Source: Haliclystus octoradiatus
Lineage: Eukaryota; Cnidaria; Staurozoa; Stauromedusae; Haliclystidae
Assembly: GCA_916610825.1 (NCBI GenBank)
Contig: OU744451.1
Coordinates: 6,100,345-6,164,344 of the forward strand
Reading direction: 5' to 3'
DNA: 64,000 bases
Each line of letters opens with the position of its first letter. The first letter of the stretch is position 1. The notes under the pieces are model-generated. The model did no database searches. It saw only the letters and a list, made by a program, of their open reading frames with translations, and was not told the DNA's origin. This document shows, piece by piece, positions 1 to 13,118 of this stretch. The translations under genes and the position numbers were made by a program.

Positions 1-440
1 GTTCAAGAAGTTCACGAACTGTTCATGAACTGATGGATTTTTTCCACAGGGTTATTTTAATGCAACAGATTTTACATTTCTTTCTTCTTCGAAAGTTTCA
101 TGGGAACATTTAAGTCCATATACTTCATCAAAGTTTATAAAATTCATCAACAGCTCACCCACTTATCATACAATGACTCTAAACAATTTATTTAAAGATG
201 ATTAACTCTGAAGAAGTATCCCACTATCAATTTCAAATTTATGAACTTCATTAAATGCACTTTGAAAGGGTAAGTATAATACATTCAAACATAATTCAAA
301 AACCGTCAGCTGGGTACATTATTCTTAATGGATATCTTCAATCCTTGTTTCTATTATACCTTCCCCTTGGGAAAAGCCCATGAGCTCATGCACTCTTTAT
401 GATTAATTCCTTCTGGGTTCATGAACAGTTCATGAACATT
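1..440. repeat. GTTCATGAAC-type palindromic repeat cluster
   Basis: The palindromic decamer GTTCATGAAC and close variants occur at 21-30 and as a pair near 418-440, with imperfect copies at the very start of the window. The same decamer recurs at 4.9-5.1 kb, 26.4-27.1 kb, near 58.6 kb, and in altered form in the terminal satellite. No exon was recognised in this stretch; it lies in the PITRM1 intron after the last visible exon. Confidence 0.6.
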
Positions 441-789
441 TAGGCAATTTCACAATCATAAACTCCTCAACCTTTACCCGTAGGGATTTTTGCAAATGCA
501 ATAGTATGAAAATAGTTCTAATTTTACATGATGATTGCGAAGGTTTATTTGCATTGGACATTTTATTTTGATTATTAAATACTTGTTTTACATCCTAACG
601 AAACTAAATTTACGTTTATTGACTAAATTACTTCCTTTTACCGCTTTTTGGAGTTCCATTTTCATAATTGAAGTTGTTAAATTATAATAAGTCCACAAAT
701 AGGTGTTAGAATTTTAGGCCCACTAGCTTTACTAATTTTACTTTAATAACTTTCTAACTCTGTTTGTGATCTAAAATGTTGTATTTTAC

Positions 790-3700
790 CTGTAAAAGCA
801 TTCATAAAAGTAGACAATGAACGATTCAACATTTTGAAAAATGGATCTCGACAAGGGTAGCGCTTTGAACCACAAAGTGTTGTATGCTCAAGAATGTGAG
901 GAACGCCAGTACTGTCCAGAGGAGTTGTACGAAAACCAACACTGAAATGAGACAGTAAACACTAGTGTTTAAGAATTTAATTATTAATGACGAATTAATG
1001 AAATAATTGCAAAATGTCTTCTTTATATCAAGCAGCCTTTATTAAACAGTTATTGGTCAAAGGCTAGGTGAATATAGGCTAATAATGACTGAGGTCCATT
1101 TTAGTCAATGGCTAACAGATCAATTTTGTGATATATAATCATAACATGAGTTTTAATGTATTGAAATGCATCAAAAATGCAATTATCTGTTGCGTCTTTA
1201 CGCCAGAACAATAAAAAAAACATGGAGCAGTCAATACAGCTTTAGAATTGACTGCTGTTTTACAAATCGAGCTGTTCGGTTTTAATCAAAGGCATTGCTT
1301 TATTTGGCTCGGTAAATGTTTATTGCTATTGCTTGCTACGTTTAAGAGCCCCTGCGTCAAAGCAGAGGAACAGTAGTGTAGCCACTGTAACAAGAGGTCA
1401 ATTATTTTTAAAAGGCTATCCGTCCTTTCTTTTTGTTTGTACTCGGTTAACTTTCTTGAATTTGATAGTATGCTGCTTACATTTCCTCTATAAGTGCCAT
1501 GAAAGTACTAAAAGGAAACTTTCCTGCATTCCTTTTATCAAGCAAGTCTTTACAGTCAATTAATTTCTCATTTTCAACAAATGAAAAATTGGAAAATCGT
1601 TGTGTACTTTGTTGATTTGCCCCAGTTGCCAAGAAGAATTTCATTGCTACCAGAAAACAGGAAATAACAATTCATTTCCCGCTCTCAGAGGAATATAATC
1701 GATTTAATTTATGTCACATGATCAGCAATCAACAAATTGCAAACTTTGTTAAAAACCATGAAAATACTAATGTATTATATGTATCATATTGTACAGTGTA
1801 TTGTGATAATAAATTATTTGTATTTATCTGTAAATGTGCCAATCCGTCTAAACAAACAAGAACTTGTGCTAACGGTGTCATAAATCTATGACGTATCGTA
1901 CTTGCTTTGTTTTTGCGTTGATAAGGTGATTTGGCGACATCTCTAACCCAATCAGATAGATTGGATCAAACTTGCTAGTATACAATGCATCATATTGTAT
2001 TGTGATAATATACAGTATTTTTATTTGTCCGCAAATGAGTCCATGTCCACCTAATTATAAACAAGCATTTGTGCTTGGGGGTGACTATCATAACTTGATA
2101 TTATTATTACAGTGTAACCTGCTTAAGTGCAAGTAAGACTTGCCAACGATTTTAGTTGCATTTATCTGAATTTGCACTTATCAGAAATTGCTTACAGACA
2201 TTTGACCAGAAAATAGTTTATAGGTTTTCAGATTCAGGGTGCAGATAAACGGGAATTTTACTCATCCGAAATGCACTTAAGCGGGTTACACTGTATAAAA
2301 TTGTGACTGACATACCTGAAAACATTGTTTTGATCATCACGTGCCAGATGAAAATGCTCTGCCTCTGTTTTATTATGAATCAAAGAAATACCAAGAGCAG
2401 TGAAATCAGGCAATGGCGTCACCTAACAAAGAATATTGGCCACAATATTTTAAAGAGATACAAGTTAAACACAATTACATAGACAAATTATGAAGAGGAT
2501 TACAGTATACAAAACCGTTTATTTAGGAAAGTTCAACATAAACAATTTAGCAAAAGACAAATAGTTCAATATAAGAAAAAAATATCCCGCTAATAATAGA
2601 CAATTAGGTAAAGTAAAATAAGAAGTTTATAATCTGTAAAATATTCATTGGAGTGAACACAAGCAAGATTCGGTTGAAATTTCTAGACAAAATTAGAAGA
2701 CAAGTTTGTAGTTTAGATCATTGTATTGATAAATAAAGATTGAAAAAGCACAGTTTCGTTATTTAGTTTCGATCAGACCTTCGTATTAATCATTGCTGAG
2801 TCCAGGGTCCGGTTTATATATGTTCATTATATAAAGACTACAAGCGATTGCCGGAGATTTCGGTTAAATCTCTTTGGAAATGAGAGTGGATTCCAGCATA
2901 CTCTAAGCATAAAATAAAATGTTTTTTGTAAATATTCAAACTTTCAAAGGCTACAAATACATTTTTTAATATTAGTTTAACTTTTATGCAATATTTCTTT
3001 AACCATTTCAATGACAAAGCCACATTAAAACCAGGGATGTTAGTAACGATTACAAAAGTAACGACGTTACTTGTAATCGTTACTTTTTAGTAACTTCTAC
3101 TTGTAACTAGTTACTTTTCTGTAAAAGTAACTTCTACTTGTAATTAGTTACATTTAGGATTAAAAATAAAGTAACGATTACTCGTTACTTTTTCACAACA
3201 TTTTCGCTTTCTTCCGTTACTTTTTTCACAAAAGAGTGCTGATAGTTAGCAGCTTCTCGATCGCTATTGTGTTTTAATTAGTCAAAATCTTTTGTTCTCA
3301 TTGTTACCATCCAAGAACAATAAAAACACAGACAAAAAGTTCCCAACAACTGCAGGAAATCCTGTTACAGATTTGGAAGTCAAGAAAATTACATTCAGGG
3401 AAGTAACGTTCTGTTATAGAATCTGTTTTTCCGAGTTTATGATATTCAAGTGATTCAACGAGCGTTTCATGTCTGATATGTCTGTTCGATCAATTAATTG
3501 TCATAGCAACCAAGCCTGAAATAGAACTAATGGCGCGTAACTTGAGATTTTCTTTGTTATGGAAAGTAGGGGGATTGCCTAGACCATTCAAACATGCAAA
3601 AGACGTTGCTGTGAAATAGTCGTCGGGTGTCTGTTTTCGTATTTATATTGTCAACAAGAACATTTGATTAATTAACAAATTAAAATACAGAAATATTATT

Positions 3701-6182
3701 TGAATACTTCATATATGTCTCATTGCTTCTGTTGGATATTTTTGGACTTATTTAGAAAAAGTAACGGGAAAAGTAACTGTAACTAGTTACTTTCGAATTA
3801 AAAGTAACTTGTAACTTGTAATCGTTACTTTTTCTGAAAAGTAACGTCTGATAGTAACTAGTTACTTTCTCGCCCAAGTAACGGTAACTGTAACTAGATA
3901 CTTTTAAAAAGTAACTTTAACATCCCTGATTAAAACTAACTATTTCAAATGAACAAACATACTTCATTCTCCTTTCTTCAAGGGGCCTAATTGTTGTCTA
4001 CGATTTGGAATTGCAACTTTTATTGGTCTTCTTGTAATTTTAATATACAATTTGAAATAAATAAAACAATCAAAGGAAGCTCACTGATTTGCAAAAATGG
4101 GATTTTGACATGTAAATAAAAGAGATTCCATTTTCAAATGTGAAGTAGAAACATTTTTAATAAAGCTTTTTTCAGTGTGACAGGACAGTTTGAAAGAGAA
4201 CAAACAATGTCTGTATTTGGTTACCTTGGTAACAGTGTAGCCAGAGAGGACATCACCTTCTTTGATATGATCTGAAATCAAATTAAACATTCACGAAGAA
4301 TGCAAAATTTTATAAGTTCATGAAATTACACACTTTTTCTTGAAATGTTCACAAATGGTCAATCTCCGACAAAAGGTTGGTTTAGCCTTCCGAAATCCTA
4401 AAATATTTTCTAATCTATTTAAAAATCTAATTTTCTTCTGAATATTCTGTTTAGGTGTGGCCTATAAATCAGAACACTATGATTCTATGAATCTTGGATA
4501 TAGTGAAACGCTAAAGACAACCTATTGAAAACATACTGGAATAGGATTGGATACTGAAACATAACTGAAATTCACTAGATATTTAAATCTAGATTCTTCT
4601 AATTCCACTGAAAGAGTACTGAAATGAATCTTAAAACTTTAAAAGCTACTGTGAAAAATGCCCTATTCAGTACTATATTCAGTAGGTTTTCTGTACAATT
4701 TAAATTTTTCAAAACTTGTAGCATTGTAAAATTATTCATTTTCTTGTGGATTTACTCAAGCCCTCTGAAATCTAGGATTGCAGAACACCGCACCTACTTT
4801 TTGGGGGTCAGGTAAGCCATCAAGTGTTCATGATAAAGTTGGCGATACTATGGCATGAAGTGTTGAAGTGAAATGCTTTCGAATTCCGACAAAACCCCTG
4901 CAAAAACAGTTCAGGAGTTCATGAACAGTTCATGAACGATAAATGGCCCCAAATTTTCATGAACTGTTCATGACCTGTTCATGTACTCCTGAACTGTTTT
5001 TCGCAGAGGAAATGTTAAATAATTTGGTTTGCATTGGTGGCAGTTCATGAACAGTTCATGAACGCTAAATGGCCCCAAATTTTCATGAACTGTTCATGAC
5101 CTGTTCATGTACTCCTGAACTGTTATTCGCAGAGGAAATGTTAAATAATTTGGTTTGCATTGGTGGCCAGTACTCTGGTCCCCTTGGATCATATTGGCTC
5201 ATTGTGTTCCTATACAGTGATGTTTTATGCCATCCATGAAATTAATTATGACATGTGCAAGTTTCTTTGTCACCTACGCCTGTCTTCAATTTGTGGCATT
5301 TTTGTAGCTAATAGGCTTGACATGAAGGGAAAACTCTAAAACTAAACATGAACTAAACTAAAACTGAATAATACATATTTATGTTCGCGAGAAAGGTTAA
5401 ATAGGAATAGCATTAGCCCGTGAAAAAATGCTTCAAGCTTATCAGGTTCTGAATAAATGATGATGATGATAATAGTGATGAATATTGTTTATAGGCATGT
5501 AACAGGAAAGGTCACTATGTAGGCTACCTAGTTGCAAAGAATTCATAAAAATTGGTTTTGAGCGGAGAATGCACTTATTTTTTAACAGAAAATAAGTTCC
5601 AACTCCTGAAGATTGCGCAGGGAATGCATTCCCCGTGCGGACCATTTTTTTCAACCTGGACTATATACATGTGGTTTACAGATAGAGAGGTCATAGCTTT
5701 AATGTTTTTCTGTCCACTGGAGATGTATTTAAAGTATAAAAACTAATAGGTCTCTAATGTGGTGTAAGGCTAACTATAATTTAAATACTTACTGTGATGG
5801 TCAAGAGAATATTGCTTTTTAGATAAACAACATAATGACGGCTTCACATCCCCCAGTAAAGATGTCTTCAATGGTTGCAATCTGGAAACCAAATTTGAAT
5901 CCGTTTGATCAAAATATATAGCTATTGACAATTTGACATCTGATTATGGTCAACGACTCAACTCCATTTGGAAAAAGTGCTTGCTTGTATTGGGACTGAT
6001 AGGCTATGCAATATGGTAGGCTAGGTATAGCATAGGTAGGTAATAATACATAGCGTAATACGCCAGGCGGCTAGCAAATGCCAAATGAAATGCTAAGCGG
6101 CTGAGCAGTGAGTAAATTTCAAAATCCGCATTTTATTATTCAAATGACTCACCTGCATAAAAAGAAAGGACTTCGACCACAT
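790..6182 (-). CDS. PITRM1: Presequence protease, mitochondrial (PITRM1), 5' exons only
   Basis: N-terminal part of an M16C zinc metalloprotease that degrades cleaved targeting peptides in the mitochondrial matrix. Coding exons in transcription order: 6153-6182 ([10 protein letters not shown], phase 0 donor), 5793-5865 (acceptor choice uncertain; an alternative CAG acceptor would make it 5793-5881 but does not fit the phase), 4225-4271, 2316-2422 and 790-941. Phases fit across the last four exons. The 790-941 exon encodes the inverted zinc-binding motif HILEH (two His ligands, catalytic Glu) followed by CRDPFFKM and STFMNAF, which match the family closely. About 136 residues are visible of a protein usually a little over 1000; the next exon should start in phase 1 and lies beyond the left edge. 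The first exons form a plausible mitochondrial presequence. An identical copy of exon 1 lies at 8887-8916. Introns carry a hAT element and a TA-flanked MITE. Confidence 0.9.
1064..1260. repeat. Dispersed foldback repeat, partial copy
   Basis: This stretch in a PITRM1 intron resembles 8150-8610 over much of its length, sharing the segments around TATATAATCATA and TACAGCTTTAGAATTGAC. It looks like one arm of a foldback element. Confidence 0.5.
2110..2293. mobile_element. MITE with CAGTGTAACC inverted ends, TA-flanked
   Basis: The ends CAGTGTAACCTGCTTAAG and CTTAAGCGGGTTACACTG form terminal inverted repeats of about 21 bp, flanked by TA on both sides. This fits a non-autonomous Tc1/mariner-type element of 184 bp. 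The right end lies 23 bp from a PITRM1 exon at 2316. Related copies: 32178-32348 and a weaker one around 7570-7740. Confidence 0.75.
3031..3928. mobile_element. Non-autonomous hAT element with 8-bp target duplication
   Basis: The element starts CAGGGATGTTA and ends TAACATCCCTG, and is flanked on both sides by the perfect 8-bp duplication ATTAAAAC (3023-3030 and 3929-3936). An 8-bp duplication with CAGGG ends is diagnostic of hAT. Both subterminal regions, about 150 bp each, are packed with GTAACTAGTTAC-like palindromes; the middle shows no transposase reading frame. It sits in the PITRM1 intron between exons 2316-2422 and 4225-4271. Confidence 0.9.
4917..5168. repeat. 126-bp unit in two tandem copies
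   Basis: The unit starts with GTTCATGAACAGTTCATGAA and is repeated once with a 126-bp period, nearly identical in both copies. It is built from the dispersed GTTCATGAAC palindrome plus unique sequence. Confidence 0.85.
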
Positions 6183-6229
6183 AATGCATTTCTGATAAAC
6201 ACAGACATTTTGAAATATAGCTAAATTTA
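5904..6229 (-). repeat. PITRM1 exon 1 segmental duplication, proximal copy
   Basis: This segment of about 326 bp contains the PITRM1 first coding exon (6153-6182) with its GTGAGT donor. It is repeated at 8631-8962 in the same orientation with only small differences; the exon, donor and leader just upstream are identical. This copy is closer to exon 2 and so is the default first exon. Confidence 0.85.
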
Positions 6230-8149
6230 CTGATTAATCATAATCCATATGCCCTTGTTTACAGCTAATTGATATTATGGCTTACAGTTAAATTGCATCA
6301 TTGTTCATCGACTTCCATTTTTCGATTTTTCTCTTTTTGAAGCAGCCATCTGCTAACTGCCTCGTCTCTTACTGAGAGGAAAGCCTACATGCAGACCCAG
6401 AATTAATCTGTTTCTTCCGTATTGCTCCAATGGAGAATAATTTCACGGATATAGGCTATAGCATGATTGGATATATCGAAATTTACTGGAAGCAAGAGTA
6501 TATAGATTTACATCTGCTTGAAAGAATGCTGAGTGATCAATAAACTGGGAAGTAAATAGTAGCCACATAATATTGAGCATTGTCTCCAATCCGACGCGTG
6601 CGTCATGCGTCATCAAATTCCTCTCAAGATCTGATAACGACATTATCATAATGAGAGATAACAACAATACAAGGACGTAATATTCATAATGACGCTTAAT
6701 AAAAATTAATTAATTATGCTAATATAATGTCATGAACATTTTGATGACATTGATGAAAACAGTTTCAAGTTTAATATTCAATTAATGTACCAAAAGAGTG
6801 TTGACCAGTGTTATCAGTTTCCATAATTTTAGATAACAATTTATCTGTACGCCAGATGGTTAGCAGTGAAAATTCTATTAATTAAATGAAAAAAATTAAA
6901 TTAGGAAAATTGGGAAACAGAAATAATTCAGTCTGATTCACATGGATGGTCCGTCGAACCGAAGTATGCTGAACCCGTGATGCATAAAGAGTACGTTTAC
7001 CTTCTGTATGAAGCATAACCAATTGGAGATCAACGATCTATACAAACCCAACTAGATTACCAAGATAATGTCATTATATATATACAGATTTTAATAAACA
7101 TATTGAATTACTGTTAAATTCAATCTTCCTATATAATCCATTGATTTATCATTTGCTCTTTCTGGACCATTCTATATTACAAATCCCGGGTTACAAATTA
7201 TGCAGGATCAATTTTGTGGGATTGAAGAAGTTGACCTAACTTGATTTCAATCTTTGAGCGTATAATGCATATTTATCAAGTAGTAAGTGTATATTTGAAG
7301 GTCACCAGAAACTAATATAAATAACAAACAACAATCCTACATCTAGCTAGATTGACATACCTTAATGTCATATAATTGATTAAGGTGTAATCAAACTATC
7401 CCGATATTACAAGAAATCAAATCATATGGGGACAGTTGAACTATGGTTGCTGACTTTTCGTATTGATGAAAACAAAATGTTTCACATTTAAAGTTTGAGC
7501 ATTTGCTTGGAAGATTGAACAGAAATATATTTGTCATTGTTATTGATGGCCAGTTTTTCGAACATTTTCTTGCTACCGTGGTTACATTCCCGCTTATCTG
7601 CAACCTTTCCTTGAAACCCCATCAAATAATTTGGGGTCAAGTCAATATTGAACAATTTCGGATACAAGTGCAAATTCGGTTAAATGCAATGAAAATCGTT
7701 TGCAATTTTTAGTTGCACTTAACTCTATACTGTATTTCCAGTCACTAATTTATACTCACGATGATACAGTCTACTATTTACAGAGAGTGGAGGAATTCTG
7801 CGAAATAAAAGATTTTGTTCAAAAATCCTCTTAATTGATGTCATTAACAAACGCTTGGGAACCAATAGCAGACGCTTTTTTCGCTCTATAGCAAATAAGA
7901 CCCGTATGTTATGAAATGAAGCCCCATTCCTACGCACTCAAATGCAAAGTTGAAACGTCACTCCTGTCAATCAAACATGCCAATCAGCATCTGTACAGTC
8001 TTTTCATTAACATGGTTACAAGAGATATCTCACATATCTCATATTGAATCGAGGACTGTTAGGTAATTCATTGAAGCTGATTATCGAACATCTAATTACC
8101 TATGACTGTTCTATCATGCTATTTTAACACCTATTGATCGAAGACAAGG

Positions 8150-8610
8150 TAAATATATCGGCTGATAATGACCGAGGCCCACCGAAGTCATTATGCCGAT
8201 ATTCATAGAGCATGAGATAAATAACTGTTTTAGTCAATGACTAACTGGTCGATTTTGTAATATATAATCATAGCATGAATTCTAATGGATTGTAATACAT
8301 CTTAACGCCATTATCCGTTGCATATTTACGTTATAGAACGGCAATATATACGGCAAGAAAATATGGAGTTTTCGATACAGCTTTAGAATTGACCAATTTC
8401 TGCATTGACCTGTTGATCGATGACTCAACATATGCATAGGTTGGTAATGTACTTCAATCATCGACCCGGGAATCAACCCATCGACCAACAGGTCAATACT
8501 AAAATCAAACAATTCAATTGTCCTTATCAGCGGTCAATTCTGAAAGTGTATTGACAGCTCCGTGTTTTCTAACCGATATATGGCGGAATGACGCGACGGA
8601 TAATTGCATT
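8150..8610. repeat. Dispersed foldback repeat
   Basis: Imperfect inverted repeat: a left arm around 8310-8400 pairs with a right arm around 8515-8605, both containing the CCATTATCCG / CGGATAAT pair and the sequence around TAGAATTGACC. A partial relative lies at 1064-1260. It directly abuts the distal copy of PITRM1 exon 1. Confidence 0.55.
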
Positions 8611-8630
8611 CTTAGTATACATTCAAATCA

Positions 8631-8962
8631 TTTGATCAAAATATATAGCTATTGACAATTTGACATCTGATTATGGTCAACTCCATTTGAAGAAAGTGCT
8701 TGTTTGTATTGGAACTGATAGGCTATGCAATATGGTAGGCTAGGAATAGCATAGGTAGGTAATAATACATAGCATAATACGCTAGGCGGCTAGCAAATGC
8801 CAAATGAAATGCTAAGCTGCAGAGAAGTGAGCCAGTCGCCAGTGAGCAAATTTCAAAATCCGCATTTTATTTTTCAAATGACTCACCTGCATAAAAAGAA
8901 AGGACTTCGACCACATAATGCATTTCTGATAAACACAGACATTTGAAATATAGCTAAATTTA
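8631..8962 (-). repeat. PITRM1 exon 1 segmental duplication, distal copy
   Basis: Second copy of the 5904-6229 segment. It carries an intact exon 8887-8916 encoding [10 protein letters not shown] and a GTGAGT donor, so it could serve as an alternative first exon splicing to the same exon 2. It differs from the proximal copy by a few small insertions and deletions in the flanks, none in the exon. Confidence 0.85.
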
Positions 8963-9819
8963 ATTACATTAAAATTAAATACATTAAAATTCATACTATA
9001 GTTATTTGTTTCCGAATTGACCTGAGAATCAGTGACTAACACAGTTGTTAATCTCAGGCTCAGCTCAGTATATATCGGTATAATCCTGAGTATAATCATG
9101 CGCAATAGCTTTTCTCCGTTCAAGAATTGATCTAAATAGTCTCTATTCCCCATTGAAATCAAGGCAAGTGCTATATAGTTGCGCTAACTTGGCAATTAAG
9201 TCGCATATGATTTTTTCAATACATCATTTTTTTACTTGAATTTAACATTTAAACATTTTTGCTCAGTTTGATATGTAACCGGGGCAATGTCAACATCTGA
9301 GTAGATCTGATGTGAATCTTATTTTGTAACCTTCTGTTCGTTTGGTAATTCCATCATCATATTACGTACGTTATCATGAACAGTGGTATCACCACGGAAT
9401 ATAACGGGACCTAAGAATGATTTAAGAGATGCCTTTGTGATGGTTGAACATATTGTTATTCTGATGTGTAACGTATCTACCACAGAACTAAAGAGATATC
9501 ATAACAATGACGTAATAACCTGTTAAAAAGACGAACAGCTTTTAAAAATAAACCAAATCTATATCGGATTAAAATCGTTGTTCAATTAAGCCTTGATCAT
9601 GTGGTATAGAGTTATGAATAATAATCCATTCTTACTTTAAACATTATATCAAAATGTTTGATTTGCAGCTGGCTTAAGAGTTATATAGTAAATGATGCTA
9701 TATTGTATATACAATACGTGCGTGATGTATAGATATAACATATAATGGATGACACGGTTCTACTTGCGGTAAAATGAAATCTATGATCATCAATTAGTGA
9801 TGAGATTGTGTGTGGATAA
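8963..9819. other. Intergenic, no feature recognised
   Basis: AT-rich sequence upstream of the distal PITRM1 exon. It probably includes a promoter for that minus-strand gene, but I see no clear TATA or initiator. No coding exon was recognised. Confidence 0.4.
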
Positions 9820-10081
9820 ATGAGGCATAGTAATTTCCATCGTTTGCATTCCATTGTTACAGAAAAGAGATTTCCCTTGTCAAAAATTACTTTTGACCAG
9901 CAGCTTTTACATTCATGCTGCGTGCGCAACTCTAGTTTAAGTGATGACGCTTGTTGCGCGTTAGTGTTTAATAAGAGATCACAAGCTAATAAGAAGATCG
10001 CAACGCATATAGGTATCAACCATGCCACGACGATCAACGGCAGTAGTAAATGGAATGAACGCATCACGAGGCAACTCAAAG
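9820..10081 (+). CDS. Candidate 5' exon, unproven
   Basis: An open frame of 87 codons from ATG 9820 runs into a consensus donor (AAAG|GTGAGT, GT at 10082). The frame leaves one base, which fits the phase needed by the large PRDM13-like exon at 19757. A second ATG at 10022 in another frame has a good context (A at -3) but would leave phase 0. The peptide resembles no PR domain or other family I know. It could be a leader exon of the PRDM13-like gene, part of an unrelated transcript, or chance. Confidence 0.22.
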
Positions 10082-11579
10082 GTGAGTGAAATGTATGCAT
10101 ATTTCTACTAATCGATGAACAATATATTAGTCAATGTTCACAATCGATTTATACGCGGTTTATCATCTAGCAAGTCTTTAAATATATTATCTACTGGTAC
10201 CAGCGAAGTACCGGTTCTTCGTTTAGGTAGTAGACATTAATTGTGAACGTCAAGTCTACGTGTGTTGTTGGGTAGCGATAATGAGATGGCACGGTACAAA
10301 GACAACAAGAGGGATATAGTTTATTTTTTATTCATAGAATATAGGAATTATTATATACGAATACCAACTGTGCATAATTCTGTTATAATCTGACCTATCA
10401 AGAATATCGTTTATAATCAAAGTAAGCTATGAATATGGACATATCAAGTCTAGTTCATTGTGGTTCTAACGGAGGATAAAAATTGATTGGTATGCTTTGG
10501 TTAGTGACAAAAACCATTAATTACAATATGGAGAAAAGGTTGGTTTGCTGTAATATATAAGCCAGAGGAGATCTATATTGCACGACGGGGTTTGTACAGT
10601 TACGCTCTCAAGATGGTTTGTATATTAGCTGAGATTGGTTTTGATCGTTTTTGAGTTGTTAAACGATTCATGTTGTAATTTGGTTCGATTTACAAGATCT
10701 ACCTGTTACAAACGATAATGCTAAAACGACCATCTGGGTGAAGATCTATGTAGTGTGGATATCATCATTCGACACGCAAAAACGATCGCATAAGAGTGAC
10801 AACGTTTATCAGTATAGATATTTCAAGGCAAGCGAACAGATGGTTAATTCATTCGTTAACAGTGAGTAATGTTTTATGATGCTCAGTTAATGATGATATC
10901 CCGTTGATTAAATGGTGATTTAATTTTGTCTTTGCGCGCGATGGCCCTTTATGCCGCAAATGTGGCGCGTAACAGGTGCGCCACTGCTTCAGTTACCATG
11001 CCAACGATCACAGCATATTGAAAAAATGCAAGCGTTTGTCATTTAAAAATCAGAAATCAAATAGCCTTGATGTTTTGTAGCCGATCATGTGTGTTTTATT
11101 AAACCAAAGGAAACAGTATTCGGTTACCGTAAAACATAGACATGCAGTTAGTCAATCCGGTTTAAGGGTTCGGATCTCATTCCAAGGCTTGCTGTACATA
11201 AAATTGCAGCATATATATACACGTGGCTGACTTTTCAACAATTTAATCATTACTCATATCCACAATGATTAAAGTAAAACTTCGTTGACTATTTGATATC
11301 ACCGCTATATACGGTCCAACAATTCCGACATTTTATGTACACATTTGAAAAAGCCCGAAAAGACAAACAACGAATTACATCATAATGGACAAATATATTC
11401 ACCTGTTCTATTCAATTGAAATTGTTTGGCATGATTTGTTTTACAATAAAGCAGAATATTAAATGATATCCTAGCTGTGACCATATACTATAGAATACAT
11501 TATAGTATCAGTGAAAAATCCAATGATTCGTGTAGACTAAGATAGTTAAATAGAGCCGATACAACTGCTTGCCACTGTA

Positions 11580-11935
11580 TATCTAGATTCTTTTCAATCT
11601 ACTGAAGAACTACTGAAAACATACTGGAATGGAATTGTGTAGTGGAAACATACTGAAATTCAACACTGACACTTTAATATATCTAGATTCTTCTCAATCT
11701 ACTTAAAAACCACTGAAAACATACTGGAATGGAATTATGTAGTGGAAACATACTGAAATTCACCAGACAGTTAAACCATATCTAGATTCTTCTTATTCTT
11801 TCTACTGATAATCTACTGAAACGCATCATAAAATTTGAAAGATACTAAAAAAGTAGTCAATTCATCAGTATCCTGTTCAGTAACTTTTCAGTATGTTTCC
11901 AGCAGATTCTCAGATTCAGTGTTTTCAGTCATAGT
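11580..11935. repeat. Near-tandem repeat of about 100 bp (ATCTAGATTC / ACTGAAAACATACTGG)
   Basis: Three copies of a unit beginning ATCTAGATTCTTCT and containing ACTGAAAACATACTGGAATG occur with a spacing of about 100 bp (11580, 11680, 11780). Related sequence is found around 4500-4630, 27750-27840 and 57632-57850, so this is a dispersed family. Confidence 0.65.
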
Positions 11936-13118
11936 TCGGACGGGCTTCGATTTATTACTACACGTTCTGTAGTGCCGTTAGTCCTGCAGGTTGTTCTTAG
12001 TTAGAATGTTAGTCATTTATTAATCGGAGCATTCCAAAACTTCTCGTTCCGAACATGGCTTCACGCGATTTAATACAAAATAAATAATGCTTATATTATC
12101 CGGGGGGAGCTACTTCGATAATTTTTTGACGGGGGTGTGCCATTTTCAAAAATAGAGGAAAACTGTAAATTTTCACAGCAAATGAGAATGAAGACCATAT
12201 TAAATATCGTGTTTTTACGAGCGAAACAAAGGAAAAGTTCTAAAATGTTTTGAAAATTTTTTAAAATCTCTAAATTGACACCGAAAATTTTCACAAGAAA
12301 CTGGAAGGCGCATCCTTTAAAAATCGTCCACGTACAACCGATGTATGGAAATCTGCCCGAGATATTATCCTATGGCATGATCCCGATCCATGAGAGACTC
12401 AACTCAAAATGACAGCAATACGGTTTAACATGAAATTTTATGGCTACTGTACTGTATACATTTTCAATATTCTAAACATATATTTGCCAATATTCATTTT
12501 GCTAGAAAACAAAAATGAAAACCAAGCAATCGATTAATAGGCCGGATTCAATTGAAAATACAAATCTATCTGAATAAGGTTTTAATTATTTTTCTTTGTG
12601 TATATTCATTCTTTCGTGGATTCTCCTGAGAGCGGCATAAACCCGTCAACAGTATAGAATAAATAGATTAAGGATAATCATCAATTTAGAATCATTTGAT
12701 ATGAATACTACTTTAAATTATGCGATTGTTATTATTAGTTAAGTTAATGATTATGATTAATTTCAATTGAATGAAGGATGATGTCAATGAAGACTCAAAA
12801 TATATATCATCAAAGAGAGGCAAAAAAACACATAAACGGGTCAACACGTTGCAGCGTCCCAAGCCATCAGATGATAAGAAAACAATCGATTCGATTAAAT
12901 CAAGATGTCTAGGTGAGACTACAATGCTATAATCTATACCTTATACAGTATACATATTAGACAGGCAAATAAAGATAATTTGTCAGACATTTATTTGTCA
13001 TCAGTAACTAAGCACTGCTCAGAGAACAAGAGACTGCCTTCCCCATACCAACTAGGTCAAAATGAGTGAAAAGATTATAGTCAAGAAAAAGCATACATCG
13101 CATTCACAATTGTTACTA

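Noticed and set aside
9681-10100. 139-codon minus-strand frame with a hydrophobic stretch
   Set aside because: No homology, no splice or promoter context; likely chance in AT-rich DNA. The plus-strand frame here has a donor and was kept only as a weak candidate.
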